A DNA stretch of 21,530 bases from CAYRGC01 sp964601225. Lineage in GTDB: Bacteria; Patescibacteriota; Gracilibacteria; Peribacterales; Peribacteraceae. The DNA is taken from positions 1-21,530 of the forward strand of contig CAZRMM010000014.1 of the NCBI GenBank assembly GCA_964601225.1, in the 5' to 3' direction. The notes beneath the pieces are model-generated. The model was not told the DNA's origin. It worked only from the letters and a program-made list of their open reading frames with translations, and searched no databases. Positions 7,790 to 15,095 of this stretch are shown piece after piece. Each line of letters begins with the position of its first letter. Position 1 is the first letter of the stretch. The translations under genes and the position numbers were made by a program.

Positions 7790-8431
7790 ATGAAACGTGG
7801 AATTCTCAATCACGCGCTCGACGTCGTGCTGAACGTCGTCATTATCATCGCGGTCGTTGCCGGCATCCGTACGTTTATTGTTTCCCCCTTCCAGGTGGAT
7901 GGCAGTTCCATGGTGAGCACTCTCTCGGACGGTGAATACATCATTATCAATAAGTTTACCTACGTGATCGGCAATCCCTCACGCGGCGACGTCGTCGTTT
8001 TTCGGCCTCCGACCGATATTAAAAAATATTACGTGAAGCGCGTCATCGGTCTTCCCGGCGACGAGATCACGATCAAGGACGGATACGTCTACGTTCGAAA
8101 GGGCGGAGTCGGCGAACTCGTGAAACTGGACGAATCGCAGTATTTGAATGCGCGAAACCTTGGACATACCTATCGGCATCCGCCCAGCAGCGGCGATACG
8201 TCGGCGGTCACGTACAACGTGCCGGCAGGGTCCTATTTCCTTCTTGGCGACAATCGTCTCGGCAGTCTGGATTCCCGGAGTTTCTTTTCGGACGGGGGTG
8301 CGACGCCCGAGCCATTCGTCCCGCAGAAGTACATCAAAGGAAAAGTCTGGTTTGTGGCGCTTCCGGTCACGAAAATCCATGCCCTTGAGTCTCCGGATTA
8401 CGCCACAGGGACGCGGAAGGCGCAGCCGTAA
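7790..8431 (+). CDS. lepB: Signal peptidase I
   Basis: 213 residues. Type I signal peptidase, a membrane Ser/Lys protease that removes signal peptides from exported proteins. One N-terminal transmembrane helix (about 11-30) is followed by FQVDGSSMVSTL, with the nucleophile Ser40 before Met41. Next come the box around RGDVVVF, then YYVKRVIGLPGDEI with the general-base Lys83, and GDNRLGSLDSR near residue 155. The C-terminus extends slightly past the catalytic core. The surface proteins and SLH protein in this window all carry signal peptides it could process. It has its own promoter; the secE promoter starts shortly after its stop. Confidence 0.95.
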   Translation: MKRGILNHALDVVLNVVIIIAVVAGIRTFIVSPFQVDGSSMVSTLSDGEYIIINKFTYVIGNPSRGDVVVFRPPTDIKKYYVKRVIGLPGDEITIKDGYVYVRKGGVGELVKLDESQYLNARNLGHTYRHPPSSGDTSAVTYNVPAGSYFLLGDNRLGSLDSRSFFSDGGATPEPFVPQKYIKGKVWFVALPVTKIHALESPDYATGTRKAQP

Positions 8432-8446
8432 GCATACGACATTATC

Positions 8447-8474
8447 TTGCGCGTCACGCTCCTTCTGGTACAAT
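8447..8474 (+). promoter_or_regulatory. Promoter of secE-nusG
   Basis: TTGCGC (8447-8452), a 16-bp spacer, then TACAAT (8469-8474), preceded by TGG giving an extended -10. Transcription should begin near 8481, with a leader of about 34 nt. Confidence 0.65.
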
Positions 8475-8514
8475 TCCTCCGTTGGTCCCCTCGGGGCTTT
8501 TTTCCGAAGAACGC

Positions 8515-8703
8515 ATGACAGCCATCACTAAGTATTTCCGGGACAGTATCGAAGAGTTGCGTCACGTTCGCTGGCCTACTCGTCAGCAGGCGATCCGTCT
8601 TTCGATTATCGTGATCGGTTTTACGATTATCTGCTCCGCGTTTTTCGGCTTTGTGGACTTTGCCATGAGCGGTCTCGTTCGATTCATTCTCTCCTCCCTC
8701 TAA
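8515..8703 (+). CDS. secE: Preprotein translocase subunit SecE
   Basis: 62 residues from the ATG at 8515. An upstream in-frame TTG at 8482 coincides with the expected transcription start and adds unconserved residues, so I reject it. A short amphipathic helix ends in the family motif ELRHVRWPTRQQAI, followed by one transmembrane helix (about residues 25-45). This is the minimal one-helix SecE that clamps SecY in the protein-conducting channel. nusG follows after 3 bp, the standard secE-nusG pair. Confidence 0.93.
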   Translation: MTAITKYFRDSIEELRHVRWPTRQQAIRLSIIVIGFTIICSAFFGFVDFAMSGLVRFILSSL

Positions 8704-8706
8704 GCC

Positions 8707-9252
8707 ATGGGTAAGCAAGATCCTCGAGCAGGTCGCAATTGGTACGTTCTTCACACCTATTCCGGGTACGAGGACAGCGTGAAACAGGCGCTCGAGCAGC
8801 GTATTGAGTCGCTTGGAATGCAGGAGTACATCTTTGAGGTCATGGTTCCGAAGGAGAAGCAGCTCATCTTCAAAAAAGGCGAGCCTGTCGAAGAGGAGCG
8901 CAAGCTCTTCCCGGGCTATGTTCTCGTGAACATGGTCGTGACGGACGAGAGCTGGTACGTGGTGCGCAACACGCCGAACGTTACGGGCTTCGTAGGTTCC
9001 GGAAACATTCCGGTCGCCGTGTCTCCCGAGGAGTTCGGCGTCATCGAGCGACGCATCGGCGAGCAGCAGGCGAAGTTCAAGAGCGACTACCAGGTGGGCG
9101 ATCTCGTCGTGATCATCGACGGCCCCTTCAAGAATTACGAAGGCACCATCTCTTCGGTCGACGTGAACAAGGGAAAGCTCAACGTTATGGTCGTCATCTT
9201 CGATCGCGAGACTCCGGTGGAGCTCGACTTTACTCAGGTCAAAAAGAAGTAA
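8707..9252 (+). CDS. nusG: Transcription termination/antitermination factor NusG
   Basis: 181 residues, a typical length. The N-terminal NGN domain (about 10-110) includes WYVLHTYSGYE, KLFPGYVLVNM and NTPNVTGFVG, and contacts RNA polymerase. The C-terminal KOW domain (about 125-178) includes YQVGDLVVIIDGPFKNYEG and ELDFTQV, and binds Rho or ribosomal protein S10. It is co-transcribed with secE. The ribosomal genes rplK and rplA that usually follow nusG are absent here. No Shine-Dalgarno sequence precedes the start. Confidence 0.97.
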   Translation: MGKQDPRAGRNWYVLHTYSGYEDSVKQALEQRIESLGMQEYIFEVMVPKEKQLIFKKGEPVEEERKLFPGYVLVNMVVTDESWYVVRNTPNVTGFVGSGNIPVAVSPEEFGVIERRIGEQQAKFKSDYQVGDLVVIIDGPFKNYEGTISSVDVNKGKLNVMVVIFDRETPVELDFTQVKKK

Positions 9253-9388
9253 TCGCAGCTTTTTTTTGTAGACCTTCCTTTGTCCCCTCGGCCCGTCGAA
9301 GGGTACGCGAGTGAAGAAGAAACAGACGGAGTTCGAGGGCGCTGAGCGTCGTCTTGTTGCCGAAAGTCCCGTCGATTCGGTGACGATG

Positions 9389-9394
9389 TAGAAT
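9389..9394 (+). promoter_or_regulatory. -10 box of the DUF1653/acylphosphatase operon
   Basis: TAGAAT, 6 bp before the ATG at 9401, predicting a leaderless transcript. No recognisable -35 at 16-18 bp. Confidence 0.5.
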
Positions 9395-9400
9395 GACGCC

Positions 9401-9613
9401 ATGCGCAGCGGCGTCTACCGTCATTACAGGGGGAATACATACCGCGTGATCGGCGTCGCCAGGCATTCGGAGACGCTCGAGGAGCTGGTTGTGTACGAGG
9501 CCCTCTATGAGAACGTGCGGTCGCGGCTCTGGGTGCGTCCGCTCTCGATGTTCAAGGAGACGGTGATGGTCGATGGCAGGGAGGTCCCGCGATTTCTTTT
9601 TCTCCATGACTGA
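9401..9613 (+). CDS. DUF1653 family protein
   Basis: 70 residues, essentially one complete DUF1653 domain: GVYRHYRGNTYRVIGVARHS near the start, ETLEELVVYEALY, then LWVRPLSMFKETV and the closing VPRFLF. These are small beta-rich cytoplasmic proteins of unknown function, widespread in bacteria and sometimes fused to other domains. The acylphosphatase start overlaps its last 8 bp, so the two are translationally coupled. Confidence 0.88.
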   Translation: MRSGVYRHYRGNTYRVIGVARHSETLEELVVYEALYENVRSRLWVRPLSMFKETVMVDGREVPRFLFLHD

Positions 9614-9887
9614 CGTCGTCGCGCGCCGTCTCCGGGTGACCGGTCGCGTGCAGGGCGTGTTCTATCGCGCGACTACTCAAGAGAAAGCGCGGGAACTCGG
9701 CCTTGTCGGCTGGGTTTGCAATACCGAGGACGGCGCCGTCGAAGTGCATGCGGAAGGGCGCGAGAGCGCCATCGAGACACTGATCGAATGGTGCAAGAAC
9801 GGTCCGCCCGGCGCTCGGGTGGACGGCGTGGACGTTGCGGGAGCCGTACCCGAGGGGTTCGTTTCATTCGACATCCGTCACGACTGA
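9606..9887 (+). CDS. acyP: Acylphosphatase
   Basis: 93 residues from the ATG at 9606, which overlaps the stop of the DUF1653 gene; longer upstream starts add unconserved residues. The family signature is complete: RRLRVTGRVQGVFYRATT, with the phosphate-binding loop and catalytic Arg, and GWVCNTEDGAVEV with the catalytic Asn. It hydrolyses carboxyl-phosphate bonds of small acyl phosphates such as acetyl or carbamoyl phosphate. The 3' end overlaps the convergent murJ gene by 24 bp. Confidence 0.95.
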   Translation: MTDVVARRLRVTGRVQGVFYRATTQEKARELGLVGWVCNTEDGAVEVHAEGRESAIETLIEWCKNGPPGARVDGVDVAGAVPEGFVSFDIRHD

Positions 9888-11225
9888 CGCACGGTCTGCC
9901 GTCGTCGGCTTTGTTTTCATGAAACGCCGTTTGCGGATGGGCATGATGATCGAGAGTCCGAGCACCTGCGCCATCTCGCCGGCCGTGTAGCCCATGGCCA
10001 AGGCAAAGAGGCCGAAACGTTCCAGGAAGAACCATCCCACGGCGATCGCAACGATTCCGCCCGTGACGCCGACCATCGCCGCGTAAAGCGTGTCCTTCAT
10101 AGCGTAGAGCGCGCGGTACTGGATGTGCGTAAGGCTTTCGAGCGGCACGCTTACGGCGTAGATTGAGAGCGAAATCGCGAACGTCCGCAGGTACGGCATC
10201 ATGTGGACCAGCCTCGCCTCGAGCGGAGTCAGAAGGACGAGCGCGATTGCTCCCAGGATCGTCAGGATCAGCGTCGTCTTCACGCCGTTCCGGAAATACG
10301 AATCGAATTTCCTCTGGTCGCGCTCCGCCATCGCGTGGCTCAGACGCGAGTAGAGCGCTTGCGCGACGGAGATGCCGACGACGCCGACGAGCACCGATTG
10401 AAAATTTCTCGCGAAGGTATTGATCGTCACGGCGCCCTTTTCCAGACCGGAGGCGAAGCCGTTTAAGTACAGGATCTGCAACTGGAGCGCGCCGAGGGAA
10501 AGCACGCGCGGGAGCATAAGACGGGCCATCTGCGGCAGGTCGGGGTGCCAGAGTGATATCCGGAGTCGGCAACCGTGCGCGCGCACCGCGGCCATGCGAA
10601 GGAGCACGTAGATAAGAGCGCCGAGGAGCGTACCGTACATCGGTCCGAACGGTCCGACGTACGGCGTGAGAAACCACGCGCCGAAGACCGTGCCCAAGCT
10701 GTAGAGCACGGGAGTGAGGCCGTAGATCCAATACCGCTCCACCGTCACGAGGTATTGCCCGTAGGCGTTGCCGAAGACGAAGAGAAAGTTACTGAGGAGC
10801 GCCAAGCGCCCGAACTGGACATAGAGCTCCAAAGTCTCTCCTTCGAAGCGAATGTTGAAGAGCGGTGTGAGCCAGGGGAAGAAGATCGCCATCAAGAGCG
10901 CGGCGAACCCGAAGAGCAGCGACGTCATGCCGATCGTTCCGGCCAGTACTTTCTCCACCTGGTCGCCGTTCTTCTGCGTTCTGTATTGCGCGAGCACCGG
11001 CACGAGGACGGTTCCCAGCGCCGAGACCACGCAGGTTTGGAAAATGAGATCGCTCGGATTGAAGGCGGCGAAGAATGCGTCCACCACATCCAAGCGGTCG
11101 GCGAAAACGCGCGCGAGCACGTTCTCGCGCAGCAGTCCCGCGAGGGAGGCCAAAAACTGGGTCGCCGCGAGGATCGCGATGCCGCCGGCGAGCCGGTGTT
11201 CCCGGAGGTAGCGGAGAAACCGCAT
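9864..11225 (-). CDS. murJ: Lipid II flippase MurJ (MviN family)
   Basis: 453 residues if started at the ATG at 11225. The reading frame is open much further upstream, but that part overlaps purL. The start choice rests on a promoter whose -10 (TATGCT) ends 7 bp before this ATG; the ATGs at 11237 and 11291 are alternatives. MurJ flips the peptidoglycan precursor lipid II across the membrane. The protein is a multi-helix MATE-like transporter with the family's conserved opening (LLRENVLARVFG-like, here LLRENVLARVFADRLDVVDAF), later FNPSDLIFQTCVVSALGTVLVPVL, and a Lys/Arg-rich C-terminus. It works downstream of murC, also in this window. Confidence 0.88.
   Translation of the reverse strand: MRFLRYLREHRLAGGIAILAATQFLASLAGLLRENVLARVFADRLDVVDAFFAAFNPSDLIFQTCVVSALGTVLVPVLAQYRTQKNGDQVEKVLAGTIGMTSLLFGFAALLMAIFFPWLTPLFNIRFEGETLELYVQFGRLALLSNFLFVFGNAYGQYLVTVERYWIYGLTPVLYSLGTVFGAWFLTPYVGPFGPMYGTLLGALIYVLLRMAAVRAHGCRLRISLWHPDLPQMARLMLPRVLSLGALQLQILYLNGFASGLEKGAVTINTFARNFQSVLVGVVGISVAQALYSRLSHAMAERDQRKFDSYFRNGVKTTLILTILGAIALVLLTPLEARLVHMMPYLRTFAISLSIYAVSVPLESLTHIQYRALYAMKDTLYAAMVGVTGGIVAIAVGWFFLERFGLFALAMGYTAGEMAQVLGLSIIMPIRKRRFMKTKPTTADRASVVTDVE
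9886..9917 (+). terminator. Terminator of the DUF1653/acyP transcript, inside murJ
   Basis: GACG(c)ACGG, loop TCTG, CCGTCGTC: 8 pairs with one bulged C, followed by GGCTTTGTTTT. It lies at the acyP stop and inside the murJ coding region on the other strand. Confidence 0.55.
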
Positions 11226-11232
11226 CTCCTGG

Positions 11233-11261
11233 AGCATACCAGCGAATCCGGCGCTTGTCCG
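11233..11261 (-). promoter_or_regulatory. Promoter of murJ (shares its -35 region with purL)
   Basis: On the minus strand: CGGACA (11261-11256), a 17-bp spacer, TATGCT (11238-11233), then 7 bp to the ATG at 11225. The -35 overlaps the purL -35 (11255-11260) on the opposite strand by five bases. Confidence 0.55.
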
Positions 11262-11283
11262 ATCCCCTTCCTTTCCGTAGAGT
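11255..11283 (+). promoter_or_regulatory. Promoter of purL (leaderless)
   Basis: TTGTCC (11255-11260), a 17-bp spacer, then TAGAGT (11278-11283). The ATG at 11290 follows after 6 bp, so transcription should begin at the start codon itself. Confidence 0.6.
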
Positions 11284-11289
11284 TCATCC

Positions 11290-13782
11290 ATGTCCGTTCC
11301 GACGCTCCCCTTCTCCACAATGACGGATGACGAGGTTCGCGCCTCGCTCAAGACGTACGCCATCGGATTGACCGTGGAGGAGGCAAAAAAAGTGGAAGAG
11401 ATGCTCGGGCGCCCGCCGACGGTCGTCGAGGCTGTCATTTGGGGGATCCAGGGCAGCGAACACTCGAGTTACAAGTCCTCAAGGCGTTTCCTCAAGAATT
11501 TTCCGACGACGGGAAAGCACGTCATTCTCGGTCCCAAAGAGGACAGCGGCATCGTTGCGCTCACGGATGACCCCGAAGGCAAACGGTGGGGTATCGTCAT
11601 TTCCCATGAATCGCACAATCATCCGTCTCAAATCGTGCCGTTCGAGGGTGCGGCCACGGGCGTCGGCGGTACCGTGCGCGATGTCGCTTGCATGGGCGCT
11701 CGTGTCGTCGGTTGCATGGACTTGCTTCGTCTCGGTGATTTGAAGAGCGCGGAGTCTCGGGGGATTGCAAAGGAAGTGATCCGCGGCATTGCGGGCTACG
11801 GGAATCCTCTTGGGATTCCAAACTTGGGCGGCGATACGGTTTTCGATGAAGGATACAACAATAACTGTCTCGTGAACGCCATCGCCGTCGGTATCGTGCG
11901 AGAGGACGAAATCATTCACAGCTATGTGCCCAAGGAGGCGGCGGAAGTCGGTTATGACATTATTCTCATTGGCAAGCCGACCGATCGCAGCGGTTTCGGT
12001 GGTGCTGCGTTCTCCAGTCTCGTCATCGAAGAAGAAAAGCGCGAACAGAACACCGGAGCCGTGCAGGAGCCCAACCCGTTTTTGGAGCGTCACTTGCTCG
12101 TGTCGACGAACGCACTCTTCGATTGGCTGGCAGAGACGAATAATTTGCATCGCGTGAGTTTCAAGGATCTCGGCGCCGGAGGGGTTGTGTGCGCGACAGT
12201 CGAGCAAGTGGCCCCGCTCGGATACGGAGCGGAAATCGATTTGGACGCGTTACATGTCGCCCTTCCGGATCTTCCGCCGGAGGTGCTTGCGTGCGCGGAG
12301 ACGCAGGAGCGTTTTTGCTGGATGTGTCATCCGGATCTCACGCAGCACATCCTTCGTCATTACAATGAAACGTGGGATCTTCCCAGTGTCGCCGAGAACG
12401 CGCGTGCCAGCGTCATCGGGAGAGTGACGGCGTCTTCCCTCTATGTCATTCGTCACAAAGGCGTCGTCGTATGTTCCGCGAAATCGGACGACATCACGAG
12501 CGGCCTGCTGTACAACCGGCCGACGAAACTTTCGGAACAGGTGCGCAAAAATCCGCTGACGGAATGCGAGGGTCAAGACATCGTAGTGACGGCGGGTGCC
12601 CGGCAGTCGCAGACGAATCTTCGCGCAGTGCTCGATGCAATGCTGGCTCATCCAAATCACGCTTCGAAGGCGAGGGCATTCCGTCACTTCGACAAGACGG
12701 TTATCGGTTCCACCGTCGTGGAAGCGGGAGAGGCCGATGCTTCGGTCATTGCTCCGCTACGCGACGTGCAGAGTTTATTGCCCGGAGGAAGGCATCCCGG
12801 GTGGGACCTTCCCGAAGAGCAGAAACTGGTTGGTGCAGCCTTTGCTGGGGACGGTAATCCGCGATACGGAAGGGTTTCAGCGTACGGGCAGGGATATCTC
12901 GCCGCGATTGAATCGATGTACAACGTGGCGGCGGTGGGCGCGACCCCTCGAGCCCTTACCGACTGTTTGAACTACGGCAATCCCGAGATTCCTGAGCAGC
13001 TTGCTGCGCTGGAGCAGGGAGTCCAGGGTATCGCTGCGGCGGCAAAGGGCGTCACATTCGACGGTGAAGGGGTTCCCGTCATTTCCGGCAACGTCAGCCT
13101 TTACAACGGTCTTGCGGACGGCAGTGCCATTCCTCCTTCGGCGATTGTTTGCTGCATCGGAGTTCTTCCGGATGCCAATAAGGCGGTCACGATGCGTTTG
13201 CAAAGGCCGGATTCCGTTCTCCTGCTGATCGGCGAACGAAAGAACGAGTGCGGAGGTTCCGCGTACTATGAGGTGCTCCAGCGAATGTTCGACGGAAAGA
13301 CCGATGATTATCTGGGTTCCTCCCTCCCCTCGCCGGATCCAAAGACTTGTTCCACGGAACTGCGCCTTGCGATAGAAGGCATTCGTGCCGGCTCCATTCT
13401 TTCCTGCCATGACATCAGCGACGGAGGTCTCCTGCTTGCGCTGGTCGAAATGACTTTTCCTCAACGAAAGCGGGGAGGAAACATCGGCGTCTCCGTCGAT
13501 ATCGGGGTCCTCGGAGATCTCCCGTCCGATTGTCTTCTTTTTTCCCAGACGCCGGGCTTCATAGCCGAAATCCGGGCGGATGCCCTCGAGACGGTGCTCA
13601 GCCGCGCGCAGGAACTTGGCGCCTATGCCGTGGCCATCGGAAAGACGAGAGACATCGCCGAGCTTCAGGTCGCACGCGCTGGCAATCTTCTGTTGGAGGC
13701 ACCGCTTCGCGAGTTGCATGCGGTCTGGACGAGTTCGCTTGAGGAGGTTCTGGATCGCTCAGAACCGCCTGTCTCACCATGA
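11290..13782 (+). CDS. purL: Phosphoribosylformylglycinamidine synthase, PurL
   Basis: 830 residues. It converts formylglycinamide ribonucleotide, ATP and ammonia (from glutamine) into the amidine in purine synthesis. The N-terminal linker carries EMLGRPPTVVEAVIW and GSEHSSYKSSR (most PurL have SEHCSYK). The first ATP-binding AIRS-like half has ISHESHNHPSQIVPFEGAATGVGGTVRDV (residues 105-133) and GGAAFSSLVIEE; a second AIRS half begins near 530 with LTDCLNYGNPE, GNVSLYN and SCHDISDGGLLLAL. This is the stand-alone synthase without a glutaminase domain, so PurQ and PurS partners would be needed; neither is in the window. It is about 80 residues longer than usual stand-alone PurL. The start at 11290 fits the promoter; Met11 is an alternative. 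Confidence 0.93.
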   Translation: MSVPTLPFSTMTDDEVRASLKTYAIGLTVEEAKKVEEMLGRPPTVVEAVIWGIQGSEHSSYKSSRRFLKNFPTTGKHVILGPKEDSGIVALTDDPEGKRWGIVISHESHNHPSQIVPFEGAATGVGGTVRDVACMGARVVGCMDLLRLGDLKSAESRGIAKEVIRGIAGYGNPLGIPNLGGDTVFDEGYNNNCLVNAIAVGIVREDEIIHSYVPKEAAEVGYDIILIGKPTDRSGFGGAAFSSLVIEEEKREQNTGAVQEPNPFLERHLLVSTNALFDWLAETNNLHRVSFKDLGAGGVVCATVEQVAPLGYGAEIDLDALHVALPDLPPEVLACAETQERFCWMCHPDLTQHILRHYNETWDLPSVAENARASVIGRVTASSLYVIRHKGVVVCSAKSDDITSGLLYNRPTKLSEQVRKNPLTECEGQDIVVTAGARQSQTNLRAVLDAMLAHPNHASKARAFRHFDKTVIGSTVVEAGEADASVIAPLRDVQSLLPGGRHPGWDLPEEQKLVGAAFAGDGNPRYGRVSAYGQGYLAAIESMYNVAAVGATPRALTDCLNYGNPEIPEQLAALEQGVQGIAAAAKGVTFDGEGVPVISGNVSLYNGLADGSAIPPSAIVCCIGVLPDANKAVTMRLQRPDSVLLLIGERKNECGGSAYYEVLQRMFDGKTDDYLGSSLPSPDPKTCSTELRLAIEGIRAGSILSCHDISDGGLLLALVEMTFPQRKRGGNIGVSVDIGVLGDLPSDCLLFSQTPGFIAEIRADALETVLSRAQELGAYAVAIGKTRDIAELQVARAGNLLLEAPLRELHAVWTSSLEEVLDRSEPPVSP

Positions 13783-13799
13783 AGGGGGGTGCAGTGCGA

Positions 13800-13828
13800 T
13801 TGATGTTTCTCGCTCGCTCCACTATCAC
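13800..13828 (+). promoter_or_regulatory. Promoter of the SLH-domain protein (leaderless)
   Basis: TTGATG (13800-13805), a 17-bp spacer, TATCAC (13823-13828), then 7 bp to the ATG at 13836. It occupies most of the short interval after purL. Confidence 0.55.
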
Positions 13829-13835
13829 GTGATGC

Positions 13836-15077
13836 ATGCGCATTCGCACCTCATTGTTTTGCACGGCGGTCGCAGTCGCCGCCCTGCTTCCGGTCCTGAG
13901 TCGGGCGGGAGGGGCTTCCGTCAGCGTTCAGCAAAAAAGCCCGATAGAAACGGTGGGCACATGGACGCTTATTTATCCTTCGAGTGAGAAAATAGAGCGA
14001 ACGGGCACAACGGCAAAAGTCGAAGGAATGCAGTCCGGTCGGTACACAATCATCATCCGGCCTCCGGAGGGAATGGATACGGCGCTCGAACTTGCCCGCG
14101 GAAGCGAAGTGATTGCCACCGCCGATCATCCGCAAGTTTCGTTTGAGGCAATGGAGGGAGACTCCTTCACGCTGGTGATCACGTACGCCGTGCATGACGG
14201 GGGGAAAATCGGCGTCAGCAGCGATCCGAGCGGTATGGCTTTTGAACTCACCGGGCCCGACGGACTGAAACGAACGGGTGTTACTCCCTCCTTTTTCGAG
14301 GATTTTCCGCAAGGAAACTACAGCGTTCAGTATAAGCCGAAGGGCTGCCCAGCGCCTCCCGCAAAGTCCGGGCGAATGGGCGCGGAGCGACGCGTTGATT
14401 TTTCCATTAAGGTTTCCTGCAGCACTTTCGAGCCGGAAACGAGTCGTGCGGATCAAAAATCGGGCATCGTGAAAACCGATTTGAACGGCAAGGAACTGAC
14501 TTTCCTCGATGTGCCGTCCACCGAGTGGTACGCCCCCTACGTCGCCACCGTCGCGCGACGCGGGATTATCACGGGGTATCACGATGACAGCGGTGCGTTC
14601 ACCGGCATGTTCGGGCCGGGAAATCCGGTAACCATTGCCGAGCTGAGCAAGATTGCTGACGAAATGGGATTCGTGAATGAGAAGGCGGCGTCGCAAAGTT
14701 TCCATAAAGCGGCTGAGGGAACGTGGTTTGAGTCGTACTTTAAATCCGCATACGAGAATGGGTGGCTTGTTTATCAAGATCCCGATCTCGATCCCGCTCG
14801 ACCTGCGACCCGAGGAGAAGTCGTCGTGACGCTTCTCCAGGTCATCGATGTCCCGGTGGTCTGGCCAAAGGGAAAAACGTTTTCCGATGTCTACAAGAAC
14901 ACGCCGTATGCCGGAGCAATCGAAACGGCGGCTTCAATCGGTCTAGTTGATGGAGGTCAGGGCAATATGTTCCATCCCAACGATCCGATTAATCGCGCCG
15001 AAATCAGCAAAATTTTGATTCAAATTCAGGAGAAGTTTCAGCAGAAATACGATCGTGACGATGCAGAGCAGCGATAG
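13836..15077 (+). CDS. Secreted protein with PEGA-like and three SLH domains
   Basis: 413 residues. Signal peptide about residues 1-24, ending near SRAGGA. Two beta-rich regions follow; the second (about 123-195) matches the PEGA pattern: GKIGVSSDPSGMAFELTG, TPSFFEDFPQGNYSV. Three S-layer homology repeats then cover residues 222-275 (FLDVPSTEWYAPYV), 289-338 (TWFESYFKSAYENGWL) and 349-397 (FSDVYKNTPYAGAIETAASIGL). SLH triplets usually bind pyruvylated secondary cell-wall polymers or peptidoglycan non-covalently. The protein has no PxTG tail, so it is probably anchored differently from the three surface proteins at 248-6427. A charged tail ends the protein. murC converges, with 2 bp between stops. 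Confidence 0.88.
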   Translation: MRIRTSLFCTAVAVAALLPVLSRAGGASVSVQQKSPIETVGTWTLIYPSSEKIERTGTTAKVEGMQSGRYTIIIRPPEGMDTALELARGSEVIATADHPQVSFEAMEGDSFTLVITYAVHDGGKIGVSSDPSGMAFELTGPDGLKRTGVTPSFFEDFPQGNYSVQYKPKGCPAPPAKSGRMGAERRVDFSIKVSCSTFEPETSRADQKSGIVKTDLNGKELTFLDVPSTEWYAPYVATVARRGIITGYHDDSGAFTGMFGPGNPVTIAELSKIADEMGFVNEKAASQSFHKAAEGTWFESYFKSAYENGWLVYQDPDLDPARPATRGEVVVTLLQVIDVPVVWPKGKTFSDVYKNTPYAGAIETAASIGLVDGGQGNMFHPNDPINRAEISKILIQIQEKFQQKYDRDDAEQR

Positions 15078-15095
15078 GCTTATCGCAGCATTTTT
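15071..15095 (+). terminator. Hairpin over the SLH/murC stop codons
   Basis: GCGATA, loop GGCT, TATCGC (15071-15086), then AGCA and TTTTT at 15091-15095. The six-pair stem includes both stop codons. The T-run favours termination of the plus-strand SLH transcript. The stem is short. Confidence 0.4.

Noticed and set aside
8481..8503. CCCCTCGGGG plus T-run in the secE leader, as a possible attenuator
   Set aside because: Only three or four pairs can form around a tiny loop, too weak for a convincing terminator, although its position just after the promoter is suggestive.
9241..9272. AAAAAG...CTTTTTTTT after nusG as a terminator
   Set aside because: The stem is only A/T pairs apart from one G:C, so it is weak; termination here is possible but not supported.
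11226..11438. Longer N-terminus for murJ reaching into purL
   Set aside because: The added residues show no membrane or family similarity and overlap the PurL start; a promoter signal fits the ATG at 11225.
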